From positions 1 to 29,856 of IMG/VR virus record IMGVR_UViG_3300042987_000156: DNA of 29,856 nt; one strand, given 5' to 3'. How positions within the stretch are numbered: position 1 is the first letter of the stretch; each line of letters opens with the position of its first letter. Positions 20,687 through 28,787 of this stretch are shown here, in pieces. The notes under the pieces were generated by a model, which searched no databases, was not told the origin of the DNA, and saw only the letters and a list, made by a program, of their open reading frames with translations. This DNA comes from a virus. Position numbers and translations under genes: made by a program.

Positions 20687-23368
20687 ATGGCTCTTGATCC
20701 TTTTGTCGAGCAATATTTTGCTAGCTTGCCGGATGGTGCGGCGAGGTTAGCTCAGGCTCTGGCTATTAATGAGCAGGTAAGGGCGCTAGAGGCACCTCAA
20801 GCGGCTCCGGCAGCTGTTTCGTTGCCAATTGCATCTTCGCCTCTAGCGGCTACAGTTGCAGCGCCTACGATCTCTGTGCCTGCGGCTAGTGCAGCTCCTG
20901 CGGAAGTTTCTTTGCCAATCACTTCCACTCGGTCAACAGCGACGGCTGCGCCAGTGACGATTTCTGTGCCTGCGGCATCTCCGTTGGCACAGCAGGCGGC
21001 GGCTGATCAATCCGTTCAAGACAGAATTAAGCAGATTTACCTTGAACAGTTAGGCCGTCCTGCTGACCCTGAAGGGTTGGCGGCTTATACCAACTTTGTA
21101 AAGTCAGGCCAGAAGACCTTACCGCAGATTGCTGAAGAACTTGACCGAACAACGGATGGTTACAACTACGACCGTCAACAGATTTCTTCTGCGTATCGTC
21201 AAAACTTTGGCAGGAATCCTGACGAAGCGGGTATTCAGTACTGGATGGGGCAAGAAGATAAAAATCTTTATTCTCAAGAACAACTTGTAAATCAGCTAAA
21301 AGGTGGAGCTACTGGCGTTGATGTTCGGTCGTTAGCAGATAACCCAGAGGGATTTGCCAAAGCTGTCGTAGATGCTCTTGCAGCAGACCCTTTTGCGGGG
21401 GGTTTTGCGGTTGACAACCCTTATATCTTTGATGAGGCAACAGCCGCTTTAAGACCAAATGTCTCAAAGACTGCTGCCGGTCAATATGTTCAGTTTGTTA
21501 ACCCTGTCACCCAACAACCCACTTACTCAGGTTATACGCCTGATGGGCAATTCAAGGTCTTTGCTGGTAAAGATGTGTTGCAGCCTGATCGGGTGCGACA
21601 GGCGGTCAATCTGGCAACGATCTCCGGTGCGCTGACTCAGGCAGATGCTAATCGCATCTTAGACGCGGTATCTAATTCTGAGAGATACAGAGCAGTTACT
21701 GGAAACGAAGACCCAAACGCTAACACCCTGTATGCCCTTCTGTCTGAGCCAAAAGCAAACATTGTTTTAGATCGGCTCGGTGTTCAGATTGGCGAAGATG
21801 CCGATGCTTCTTTGGCAATGGCAGAGTCGGCTGCGCGTCAACAAATTGTTGATAGAGCAAGAGAGCAGACTGGGCAAAATATTAATCCTGCTACCTTGTT
21901 GCAAGCTGATGTGGCTAGAGAAATGGGCGTCATGTTCCCATTCACTAAGGAAAATCTGACGATTGACCCTGCAACGGGTAAGACGATCCGCACGATGATG
22001 ACGGCGGAAGACCTTGCCAATAACCTATTTACTTATCTAAACATTCCGACAGACAAGACGTTAGAGAACATTATTACCTCTGGTTTAGGCAATAATGTTT
22101 CCGGTGGTGGCGCATCGACTGTGCCTCCGGGGGTTGGCGACTTTCGTGGTTTAGCCTTCCCAGAGGCGCGTCCCACGACGATTGGCGAGACTCCGGCAAT
22201 GTTGGGATTTCAGCCTTATACGTTGACGCAACCGGGTTCTGGTCGAGCCAAGACAGCAGAACCACAGCCGGTCATTCCAACACCCAGAGACACGACTGTT
22301 GACCCAACAACGGGTGCTTTACTTGGAGCAGCCGTAGGATCTTTGTTGCCAACGCCATCCTCTGGAGCTGGCGTTTTGACAGGTGTAAATACCATAGTAG
22401 ATGCTTTGGCTGGTAACAAGACCCCTGTTAATTGGAATCAAAGTTCATCAGTTCAGCAAACTCCCGGCACCTATTACGGTTCTTCAAGTGCTGATGTAAA
22501 AAAAGATGGTGGTTTAGCAACTCCTTTAATGAAAGAGGGCGGTATGGTTCCCCGTTACGCAGATGGTGGCGCAAGCCAAGTGGCTTTAGGCATTGATCAA
22601 ATCCTACAAGCTCCTTCAACCAGAGGGGCGCTGATTGGTGCGCTGATGAGCAACCTCCTGACTGCTCAGGCAAGGTCTCAGGCGGCGAATGCTTACCGAG
22701 GCATTGATATGTCTAAGGTGGGCGTAATCCCGCCTAGGTCAACGATGGTAAGCCCAGTAAGGTTTGCGCCTTACCGTCAATATGCGTCGGCGCCTGAGAT
22801 TCCTACATCGGTCAGCAGCCCGATTAACGTGAGTGGCTTAAAAGCTAGTCAAGGGCCAATGTTCTCGTTTGACTTTGCAAAACCTACTTCAAATTTATCG
22901 TTTACTAACCCACTAGCTCGTCCGGCACCGGCTTTACCTACCGCAATGGCTGATGGTGGCGCTGCTTACTACACCTATGGTCAGCAGGTTGATCCAATGG
23001 ATTACCTTGGCAACGGTATGGCATATGGTGGGTTAGCACATGGTGGTGATCTGCATCATGCTGACAACGCTCCGGTGGTCTCCGGCAGAAAAGACTACCG
23101 TGCTGGTTCAGCGGTGACAGGCCCCGGCGATGGGCAGTCAGACGACATCCCTGCGTTGTTAGCAGATGGAGAATATGTGTTTGATGCGGATACCGTAGCG
23201 CAGTTGGGGAACGGCTCGACGAAGGCAGGATCGAAGATATTAGACAAGTTCCGTGAAGAGATTCGCAGCCATAAGCGTTCTGCGCCTGTGAACAAGATTC
23301 CACCGCCTGCTAAATCCCCGCTGGCTTATTTAGCCGCAGCACAGAAGAAAGGAGCCAGCCGTGGCTGA
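20687..23368 (+). CDS. Large virion-associated protein with DUF4214-like and Gly-Gly motif regions
   Basis: 893 residues. Residues about 40-105 are Ala/Pro/Val-rich with a two-copy 30-residue repeat (V-S-L-P-I and T-I-S-V-P-A-A-S). Residues about 112-205 hold two DUF4214-like units (Y-L-E-Q-L-G-R-P-A-D and Y-R-Q-N-F-G-R-N-P-D). The middle is helical. From about residue 610 come K-E-G-G-M-V-P-R-Y-A-D-G-G and later A-D-G-G and A-Y-G-G motifs. The C-terminal region (about residues 808-845) contains G-P-G-D-G-Q-S-D-D-I-P-A-L-L-A-D-G-E-Y-V, a signature widely seen near the end of large phage virion proteins. It is probably an internal or tail-associated protein; its catalytic role, if any, is not visible. 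Confidence 0.7.
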   Translation: MALDPFVEQYFASLPDGAARLAQALAINEQVRALEAPQAAPAAVSLPIASSPLAATVAAPTISVPAASAAPAEVSLPITSTRSTATAAPVTISVPAASPLAQQAAADQSVQDRIKQIYLEQLGRPADPEGLAAYTNFVKSGQKTLPQIAEELDRTTDGYNYDRQQISSAYRQNFGRNPDEAGIQYWMGQEDKNLYSQEQLVNQLKGGATGVDVRSLADNPEGFAKAVVDALAADPFAGGFAVDNPYIFDEATAALRPNVSKTAAGQYVQFVNPVTQQPTYSGYTPDGQFKVFAGKDVLQPDRVRQAVNLATISGALTQADANRILDAVSNSERYRAVTGNEDPNANTLYALLSEPKANIVLDRLGVQIGEDADASLAMAESAARQQIVDRAREQTGQNINPATLLQADVAREMGVMFPFTKENLTIDPATGKTIRTMMTAEDLANNLFTYLNIPTDKTLENIITSGLGNNVSGGGASTVPPGVGDFRGLAFPEARPTTIGETPAMLGFQPYTLTQPGSGRAKTAEPQPVIPTPRDTTVDPTTGALLGAAVGSLLPTPSSGAGVLTGVNTIVDALAGNKTPVNWNQSSSVQQTPGTYYGSSSADVKKDGGLATPLMKEGGMVPRYADGGASQVALGIDQILQAPSTRGALIGALMSNLLTAQARSQAANAYRGIDMSKVGVIPPRSTMVSPVRFAPYRQYASAPEIPTSVSSPINVSGLKASQGPMFSFDFAKPTSNLSFTNPLARPAPALPTAMADGGAAYYTYGQQVDPMDYLGNGMAYGGLAHGGDLHHADNAPVVSGRKDYRAGSAVTGPGDGQSDDIPALLADGEYVFDADTVAQLGNGSTKAGSKILDKFREEIRSHKRSAPVNKIPPPAKSPLAYLAAAQKKGASRG
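20816..20995 (+). repeat. Two-copy 90-bp Ala/Pro/Val-rich coding repeat
   Basis: In-frame units beginning at 20816 and 20906 each encode V-S-L-P-I, a variable Ser/Thr/Ala segment, then T-I-S-V-P-A-A-S. The 90-base period equals that of the repeat at 20021 in the preceding gene, but the sequences are unrelated. Confidence 0.7.
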
Positions 23369-24368
23369 TATATTTCAGGGAGCGCCCTTACCGGCAACCG
23401 TACAAACAACTCAGGACGTCACATCGGCGCCTGAGTTTTACACCAATTACCTCCAAGATGTTGCTAATTTAGGGCAGGCTGCTGTCCAACAGGGCGGCGT
23501 GGCAGGGTTTAGTCCGCTTCAGCAGCAGGCATTGAATCTTGCACCTCAAGTAGCGTTTTCGGGTGCAGGCACTGCTGGAACGGGTGCAGGGTTTCTTGGG
23601 GCATCTGGGGCAACTCCGACGACCGCCTTAGTGAATCAGTACATGAACCCCTATCAGCAGAATGTCGTCAGTGAGATGGCAAGACTGCAACAGCGGGGGA
23701 TACAAGAGAACATCTTGCCTAATCTCAGGGCTGGAGCTGCCGGCACAGGTCAGTTTGGTAGTCAGAGAGCCGCACAGGTCACAGGACAGACTTTAAGAGA
23801 CCTACAAGCCGATTTATTGGGTCGGCAGTATGGTGCTCTATCTGAGGGCTACAGAGGCGCTCTAGGGGCTGCACAGGCCGATTTAGAGCGTCAGATGCGT
23901 GCAGGGCAAGCCTTGGGGCAAATAGGGCAAATAGAGCAAGGCATCGGCACGCAGGGTCTGAAGACTTTGTATGAGATGGGTGGTCAAGAGCAGGCTTTAG
24001 GGCAGCGGATTTTGGATTACCCGATGCAGCAGGCTGCGAACTATGGCAAGTTGCTACAAGGTTACGCAATTCCTACGTCAGTCACGAGACAGGCTACAGG
24101 TTCTCAAGGTTATGCCACGAGTCCTTTAGCGCAGATGACGGGTTTGTTGGCGGCTTTGGGATCTTTTGGCGGACAAACAACCGCCCAGCCGACTACAACT
24201 CAGACTAACATCGGAACAGCGCAACAGGCAGTAAATTTGGCTAATTCAATTAGGTCTTTCTTTGGGTTTGCTGAAGGTGGTGAAGTTCAGGAATATGCTG
24301 ATGGCGGCGTTGCCTACACTGACATCAGTGGCAATATGTACGACGTAAGCGGCAATCCAGTGGAGTAA
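23361..24368 (+). CDS. Putative internal virion protein with Tyr-Ala-Asp-Gly-Gly tail motif
   Basis: 335 residues. The start is a GTG at 23361, decided by AAAGGAG at 23348-23354 with six-base spacing; it overlaps the previous gene by 8 bases. Residues about 93-140 contain Y-M-N-P-Y-Q-Q-N-V-V-S-E-M and G-A-A-G-T-G-Q-F-G-S-Q-R-A, a pattern shared by many phage internal proteins. Residues 140-240 are a long Gln/Ala/Gly-rich helical stretch. Near the C-terminus is A-E-G-G-E-V-Q-E-Y-A-D-G-G, the same motif type as in the preceding protein and in the first gene of the window. Position suggests an ejection protein. Confidence 0.7.
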   Translation: MADIFQGAPLPATVQTTQDVTSAPEFYTNYLQDVANLGQAAVQQGGVAGFSPLQQQALNLAPQVAFSGAGTAGTGAGFLGASGATPTTALVNQYMNPYQQNVVSEMARLQQRGIQENILPNLRAGAAGTGQFGSQRAAQVTGQTLRDLQADLLGRQYGALSEGYRGALGAAQADLERQMRAGQALGQIGQIEQGIGTQGLKTLYEMGGQEQALGQRILDYPMQQAANYGKLLQGYAIPTSVTRQATGSQGYATSPLAQMTGLLAALGSFGGQTTAQPTTTQTNIGTAQQAVNLANSIRSFFGFAEGGEVQEYADGGVAYTDISGNMYDVSGNPVE

Positions 24369-24371
24369 ATC

Positions 24372-26225
24372 ATGGCTGATGAAACGCAATCGGGCGATTT
24401 AACTGAGCAGTATTTGCAGTCTGTCGAGGCAAGGAAGCTAGAAGCTGATCGACAGATGCAGAAGTTGATCGATGCGCTGAATGTTCGCAAGAACATGCCA
24501 TTTGATCCTATGCTGATGCGAGTGGCAGGGGCTTTGTTGTCTCCAACGAAAACGGGTTCTTTTGGCGAGTCTCTAGGCTACGCCACTACGGCTGCTGCTG
24601 ATGAGGCAGAAAAACAAGCAGCCCGTGGGATTGATGTTGCCAAGCTAGAGTTTGAGTTAGGCCAGAAGATGCGTGAGCAACAGGCTACGGCGGAGCAGCA
24701 AAAGTTCGCTATGCAGTATCTCAGTCAACCACAAGGTCAGGTTCCTGCTCAACCCGCGCAATTGACTGCCGCGCCACCTGTTGCGGCTGCTGAGCTTTCT
24801 GCTGAGCCGAGGATGTCAACGCCAGAGGCGCCAGCAGTCTTGCCAGAAGAGATGCCAAAGGCGCCTCCAGCGCCTGCTGCTGGTGGTGCGCCTGCTGGTT
24901 CTTACGTTCCTCGTCAAGTCGATCCAAGGTTAGCAATTATGCATCCTCTGCTTTATAACATAGAGAGGCAAAGGGCTGAGGATGCTCGGAAAGAAGCTGA
25001 ATTTAGATTAAAAGAACGAGAAGCAATAGGCAAAGATTATATGCCGCTTGAAATTGGTGGGATTAAAAAGATGGTATACATACCTGACTATCAGGCATTT
25101 TTGCAAGCAATTGATGAGGGAAAGTTTGATGTTGCTGAAAAGTTTCACACTAAATATGGTTTTGAGTTCCCTTATGTAAAAGATAAGGGTGGTTATCGTC
25201 CAAAGACTGCGGCAGAAGCAGCGGAAGAAATTGAATTAGCCAAAGGTATTGAGACAAAGTCGTATCCAATTTCAGAAGTTGGCGGTAATGTGAAAATGCT
25301 GCCAAAGCAATATAGAGATTATTTAAGAGCGGTTGAACAAGGAAAAGGCGAAGAGTGGGTTGATAAAAACATTCGGAGAAAGCCTTCTGGCGGCGAGGCA
25401 CCAAAAGCAGAAGCTAAGCCAGTGATGACCGAAGAACAGATAGCCGCAAGAGCGAAATCCTTAGAAGAGTATCAAACTCAAGTAGCTAGAGATGCTGCCA
25501 AACAACGCGGTCAAGTTATGGAGGCAGCTCAAAATGCTTTGGCCTTGGAGCAGCCTGTCAAAAACATATTTAAGATAGCTTCCGATCCAATAAGAAGTAA
25601 AGCTCTTGGAATTCTTGAAGACAATACGCTTGCTGATGCAGTGTTGGGCGTAGTTGCTGAAGGAGGTAAAGCTGGTTCATTGGTACTTGGTATTCCCGGT
25701 ATTCGTGAAGCAGTTGCAAAAGTATCAGGTGATGAAAAAGAGCAAACCAAAATTTTAGATAGTTTACAAGCGCTTAAAGGACATTTTGGGCAAGTAAATC
25801 TTCTATTCAGTCGTATTTATTTGGCTAATCAGGGTGCTGTTACAGAAGGGGAGCGAGCGCTTGTTGCTCAAGCAACTGGTGGCGTTCAAAACCGGAAAGT
25901 TGTTGCATTAGCTCAAGCGGAAATGCTTCAACAAAGAATGGCTTTTGACACACAAGTGAAAGCAAAATTACTTAAATGGGAAAAAGCCAATCCGGGAGGT
26001 CGATACGATGAGTTTACGGAAACAAAAGAATTTAAAGATCTTTACATGAATTTTGCAAGAAATTCTGATGCTGTGTATAACAAATACTTTGGATCGACAA
26101 AGTCTGAAGGTGCTCAAGCTGCGCCTGAAGCGGCTCCCAAAGCTCCTGCCTCAACAGCGCCCTCTTCTGGTGGAAGCCTGAGAGATCGGATTAACGCCGA
26201 GAAAAAGGCTAGAGGTCTGCAATGA
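24372..26225 (+). CDS. Large helical virion protein (putative ejection protein)
   Basis: 617 residues. Residues 1-115 are strongly helical (DLTEQYLQSVEARKLEADR, then EAEKQAARGIDVAKLEFEL). Residues about 118-180 are Pro/Ala-rich and probably a linker. The remainder is helical and charged, with a segment at about 430-530 (KAGSLVLGIPGIREAVAKV, LKGHFGQVNLLFSRIYLANQG) that may form a compact bundle. It ends G-G-S-L-R-D-R-I-N-A-E-K-K-A-R-G, a C-terminal pattern often seen in phage internal proteins. The middle of the gene (about 24940-26100) is more A+T-rich than its ends. It overlaps the transglycosylase as ATGA, so the two are probably used together. Confidence 0.7.
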   Translation: MADETQSGDLTEQYLQSVEARKLEADRQMQKLIDALNVRKNMPFDPMLMRVAGALLSPTKTGSFGESLGYATTAAADEAEKQAARGIDVAKLEFELGQKMREQQATAEQQKFAMQYLSQPQGQVPAQPAQLTAAPPVAAAELSAEPRMSTPEAPAVLPEEMPKAPPAPAAGGAPAGSYVPRQVDPRLAIMHPLLYNIERQRAEDARKEAEFRLKEREAIGKDYMPLEIGGIKKMVYIPDYQAFLQAIDEGKFDVAEKFHTKYGFEFPYVKDKGGYRPKTAAEAAEEIELAKGIETKSYPISEVGGNVKMLPKQYRDYLRAVEQGKGEEWVDKNIRRKPSGGEAPKAEAKPVMTEEQIAARAKSLEEYQTQVARDAAKQRGQVMEAAQNALALEQPVKNIFKIASDPIRSKALGILEDNTLADAVLGVVAEGGKAGSLVLGIPGIREAVAKVSGDEKEQTKILDSLQALKGHFGQVNLLFSRIYLANQGAVTEGERALVAQATGGVQNRKVVALAQAEMLQQRMAFDTQVKAKLLKWEKANPGGRYDEFTETKEFKDLYMNFARNSDAVYNKYFGSTKSEGAQAAPEAAPKAPASTAPSSGGSLRDRINAEKKARGLQ

Positions 26226-27523
26226 TTGACATTGTAAAGCTCAACGACGATCAGTTAAGGATTGTTGACAAGATTGAGGCTGAGGCTGCGCGTCAAGGCA
26301 TTGACCCTCGGTTGGCTTTGGCGGTTGCAAACATTGAGACTGGCGGCAAGTATTTGCATAAGGTTGGCAATAAGGTATTGACCTCTCCCAAAGGGGCTTT
26401 GGGTGTTATGCAGTTGTTGCCAACTACTGCAAAGTCTCTGGGCGTTGATCCGTTAGATGAAGATCAGAACATCCAAGGCGGCATTACCTATCTTAAGCAG
26501 CATTACAACACTTTTAAAGATCCGTATAAGGCTGCTGCGGCATACAACGCAGGGCCGGGAACTAAGTTTTTAAAGACAGGTGAATTCAAAGACTTGCCCG
26601 AAGAGACTTTGCTCTATTTGGACAAACTTGAGAAGCTCTATCCAGAGTCTGAGGTAGGTAAAGCGCCTGCGGAAGTTGTTGAAAAAACCGCCGAGGAAGT
26701 TTCTGAGGAGGCCCCTGCTGAATCTGTGTTGCCTGAAGTTTCAACTACGTTGCCGCCTTCACTTTCAGAAGCCCCTTCTGAGCCACCTCCAATTGATCCG
26801 AAAACCGGGAAGTTAGTGGGTGCAACTGCGGGTGCTGTAGCAGGCACTCTTGAAACCGGAGTTAATTACTTGACTGGCAGACGGCAACGTCTTGCTGAGG
26901 AAGCTAGACGTCTTGCGGAGGCTGCTGATCTTCGTTCTCCGGGAGAAAAATACAAAACCAAAACAGGCTTTGGTAAGGGTGAAGGCTACACTGTTAGAGA
27001 AGTCAGTGATGAGTTTAAACAAGCAAGAGAACGAGCGGCGGCTAGAGGAAAAGTATCTAGCAAGATACAAGAATTGCATGGTGTTGACGCTGTTAAAAAA
27101 GGTCTTCTAAGTATTGAGGGTTGGGCGCGTGAACAGCAAATGTTGAAAGAATTAGCTGACAAAATGCGACTTAAACAAGTGGCTGAAGCTACATCAAAAA
27201 CTCTTGGCAAGATTCCGTTCGGTAGCACTTTAGCTGGTTTGGGTGCCGGTATTGACGTAGCGGAAGCTGCTAAACGGTATCAAGAAGGCGACATAGGTGG
27301 TGCCGCAATCTCTGGTGTGTCTGCGTTAGGGCAGGCGGGTATGTTGGCGCCGCACCCTGCGCCTCGTTTATTAGGCACTTTGGCGACCGCAGGTGCTATG
27401 CCTGTGGATTACATCTATCGAATGCGCAAGATTAACGAAGAGCGTAGAAAGAAGGGGTTGCCCCCCATTACGCGAGGGCAAGAAGAAATTGAATACGACC
27501 CCACTGGAATGCCCATAAGATAA
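26222..27523 (+). CDS. Virion lytic transglycosylase (SLT/GH23 domain) ejection protein
   Basis: 433 residues. Residues about 12-130 form a lytic transglycosylase domain: catalytic Glu39 in A-N-I-E-T-G-G, then G-V-M-Q-L at 61-65, N-I-Q-G-G-I-T-Y-L at 83-91, and A-Y-N-A-G-P at 107-112. It cleaves peptidoglycan without water, forming 1,6-anhydro-MurNAc ends, and in podovirus-type virions opens a path through the cell wall during DNA entry. Residues about 135-205 are acidic and Pro-rich; the C-terminal 230 residues are helical with a Gly/Ala-rich segment (about 325-400) that may interact with membrane. It is the last gene before the terminator. Differs from the endolysin at 13655 in reaction and likely timing. 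Confidence 0.85.
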   Translation: MIDIVKLNDDQLRIVDKIEAEAARQGIDPRLALAVANIETGGKYLHKVGNKVLTSPKGALGVMQLLPTTAKSLGVDPLDEDQNIQGGITYLKQHYNTFKDPYKAAAAYNAGPGTKFLKTGEFKDLPEETLLYLDKLEKLYPESEVGKAPAEVVEKTAEEVSEEAPAESVLPEVSTTLPPSLSEAPSEPPPIDPKTGKLVGATAGAVAGTLETGVNYLTGRRQRLAEEARRLAEAADLRSPGEKYKTKTGFGKGEGYTVREVSDEFKQARERAAARGKVSSKIQELHGVDAVKKGLLSIEGWAREQQMLKELADKMRLKQVAEATSKTLGKIPFGSTLAGLGAGIDVAEAAKRYQEGDIGGAAISGVSALGQAGMLAPHPAPRLLGTLATAGAMPVDYIYRMRKINEERRKKGLPPITRGQEEIEYDPTGMPIR

Positions 27524-27550
27524 TTGCGACTTGCCCCAGTGAGTGGGCGA

Positions 27551-27599
27551 TCCCCCGAGCACGCCACTCTCTCTCTCCGTTGTCTCGGGGGAGTTTTTT
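27551..27599 (+). terminator. Intrinsic terminator of the virion operon
   Basis: Bases 27551-27559 pair perfectly with 27584-27592 (9 bp, G+C-rich, TCCCCCGAG / CTCGGGGGA), followed by G and six Ts (27594-27599). The loop is long (24 bases) and includes a CT-repeat. It lies 27 bases after the transglycosylase stop. The T tract is on the plus strand only, so it mainly terminates rightward transcription. Confidence 0.85.
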
Positions 27600-27817
27600 C
27601 AAGGTCGTTGAGAATCTAAGCCTTTAGCCACTTCTTTATTCATGTGCGACACGATCTCCACGCATCGCGCATGTTCTACTTGTGAAGCTCGAATAGCCAC
27701 GACTTGGGCGATCTTGTTAGCAAACTCAATGATGTCTACCTCCGGTGGGTAGACTCCGTCTTTGTTGTTGTTTTCACAATAAAAGAAGGTTTGAATGATG
27801 TCGTCTCGTGTCAGCAT
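27599..27817 (-). CDS. Small hypothetical early phage protein
   Basis: 72 residues, the last gene of the leftward operon, starting three bases after the nuclease stop. The first half begins M-L-T-R-D-D-I-I-Q-T-F, then an acidic P-E-V-D-I-I-E-F-A-N-K-I helix. The second half is a helix with A-R-C-V-E-I-V, resembling the F-A-x-x-V...E-x-x-C-A pattern of small phage proteins in early regions. I cannot assign a function. Its stop meets the T tract of the terminator. Confidence 0.65.
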   Translation of the reverse strand: MLTRDDIIQTFFYCENNNKDGVYPPEVDIIEFANKIAQVVAIRASQVEHARCVEIVSHMNKEVAKGLDSQRP

Positions 27818-27820
27818 AAG

Positions 27821-28570
27821 TCACTCATATTGGTTTTTCAGTTGCCAGAAAGATAATAAAGCCATAAACATCGACCAGCCTCTTTGAAGGTCGTCTTCCG
27901 TCCAATCTTTGACTGCGACGATCTCAGGATCGTTTCTGGAAATAAAGACGTTAGCGCACCTAGCTTCAGGCATCCCCAGACCTACCCTGTAAGCGGCTAG
28001 CTGGATCAGATGTTCGTCATACCAGAGGGTCTTAGTAGGATCGGTGAAGTCTTTGGTTTTGATGTCGATCACAATCCCATCGGTGTGCATATCGACTTTT
28101 CCCCCAAAGCCTAGCTCATGAGCAAACGCACGCTCACAGACCCAGTTTTTAGCCCCGTAGTGGCTTTCTATGGCCTTGACGCAGGTTTGTACGTGGAAAG
28201 GGTATTTCGAGCCTGTACGGCCTTCGTAGAAGCCCTGAATGGCCTCGTGGATTTCAGTGCCTATATCGGCGGCGATTCGCCCCTGTTCTTTGGAATCCTG
28301 AACGACTCTTTTTAGCCAGACGGATTCTGGTTCATCCTCCCCTCTGGGTAAGGTTAGAGCAGCTAGGATGGCCTGTTCCTGTAGCCAGACATTCAATCCG
28401 GGTTTGGCAGCAACGTTCAGGATAGTGGTTACCGAAGGAACCAGATTAAGTTCTCTGGCATCTTTCAGGGTAGTGTTTCTGAGTTTCCCGGTGGTTTTAC
28501 CCATGACGGTATACATGGGTTCCCCGTCGCGGGTATACCAGTGTGTGGACTCGGCGGCTCTAGTTAGCAT
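27821..28570 (-). CDS. Cas4/RecB-like PD-(D/E)XK nuclease
   Basis: 249 residues from the ATG at 28570, chosen because AAGG lies just upstream; a longer frame to 28615 would overlap the HTH gene more. Visible motifs: G-T-E-I-H-E-A-I (His108), Glu147 in C-E-R-A-F-A, Asp160 in G-G-K-V-D, D-I-K at 169-171, and Q-L-A-A-Y at 190-194. These are the H...D...(D/E)xK...QxxxY motifs of Cas4/RecB-family nucleases. It probably degrades or resects DNA ends in replication and recombination. No iron-sulfur cysteine cluster of the Cas4 type is evident (only scattered Cys). It shares an operon with the SSB-like protein; there is no CRISPR array or other cas gene in the window. Confidence 0.8.
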   Translation of the reverse strand: MLTRAAESTHWYTRDGEPMYTVMGKTTGKLRNTTLKDARELNLVPSVTTILNVAAKPGLNVWLQEQAILAALTLPRGEDEPESVWLKRVVQDSKEQGRIAADIGTEIHEAIQGFYEGRTGSKYPFHVQTCVKAIESHYGAKNWVCERAFAHELGFGGKVDMHTDGIVIDIKTKDFTDPTKTLWYDEHLIQLAAYRVGLGMPEARCANVFISRNDPEIVAVKDWTEDDLQRGWSMFMALLSFWQLKNQYE

Positions 28571-28787
28571 TCGGCACCTTTTTTGGTTTTTGTAAAAAGC
28601 TCTCAATGTCTTCAATAGACATACCTGTTGCCTTATAGATAAGCAGGATCATGCGAGGGGTGACCGGCTGACCAGCTCTCATTTTGCTGATCATTGGGTA
28701 TTTCACCCCTAGCCCATCTGCTAGAGCACGGTCATTTTTCAGACCGTACTCAGCAATCAGGAAGTCAAATAAGCGGTGAGGCCGCAT
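28560..28787 (-). CDS. Small HTH (XRE/Cro-like) DNA-binding protein
   Basis: 75 residues. It starts M-R-P-H-R-L-F-D-F-L-I, with a helix-turn-helix at residues about 18-39 (LADGLGVKYPMISKMRAG) and a second conserved part (PRMILLIYKATGMSIEDIE). This layout matches short Cro/XRE-type regulators that I associate mainly with Burkholderiales and their phages. It overlaps the SSB-like gene as TAATG and the nuclease start by about 11 bases. It could autoregulate the early operon or bind a host promoter. No operator could be identified. Confidence 0.75.
   Translation of the reverse strand: MRPHRLFDFLIAEYGLKNDRALADGLGVKYPMISKMRAGQPVTPRMILLIYKATGMSIEDIESFLQKPKKVPNAN

Noticed and set aside
27821-28615. 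Longer start (28615) for the nuclease
   Set aside because: It would overlap the HTH gene by 56 bases with an atypical basic N-terminus, whereas the ATG at 28570 has a good ribosome binding site.
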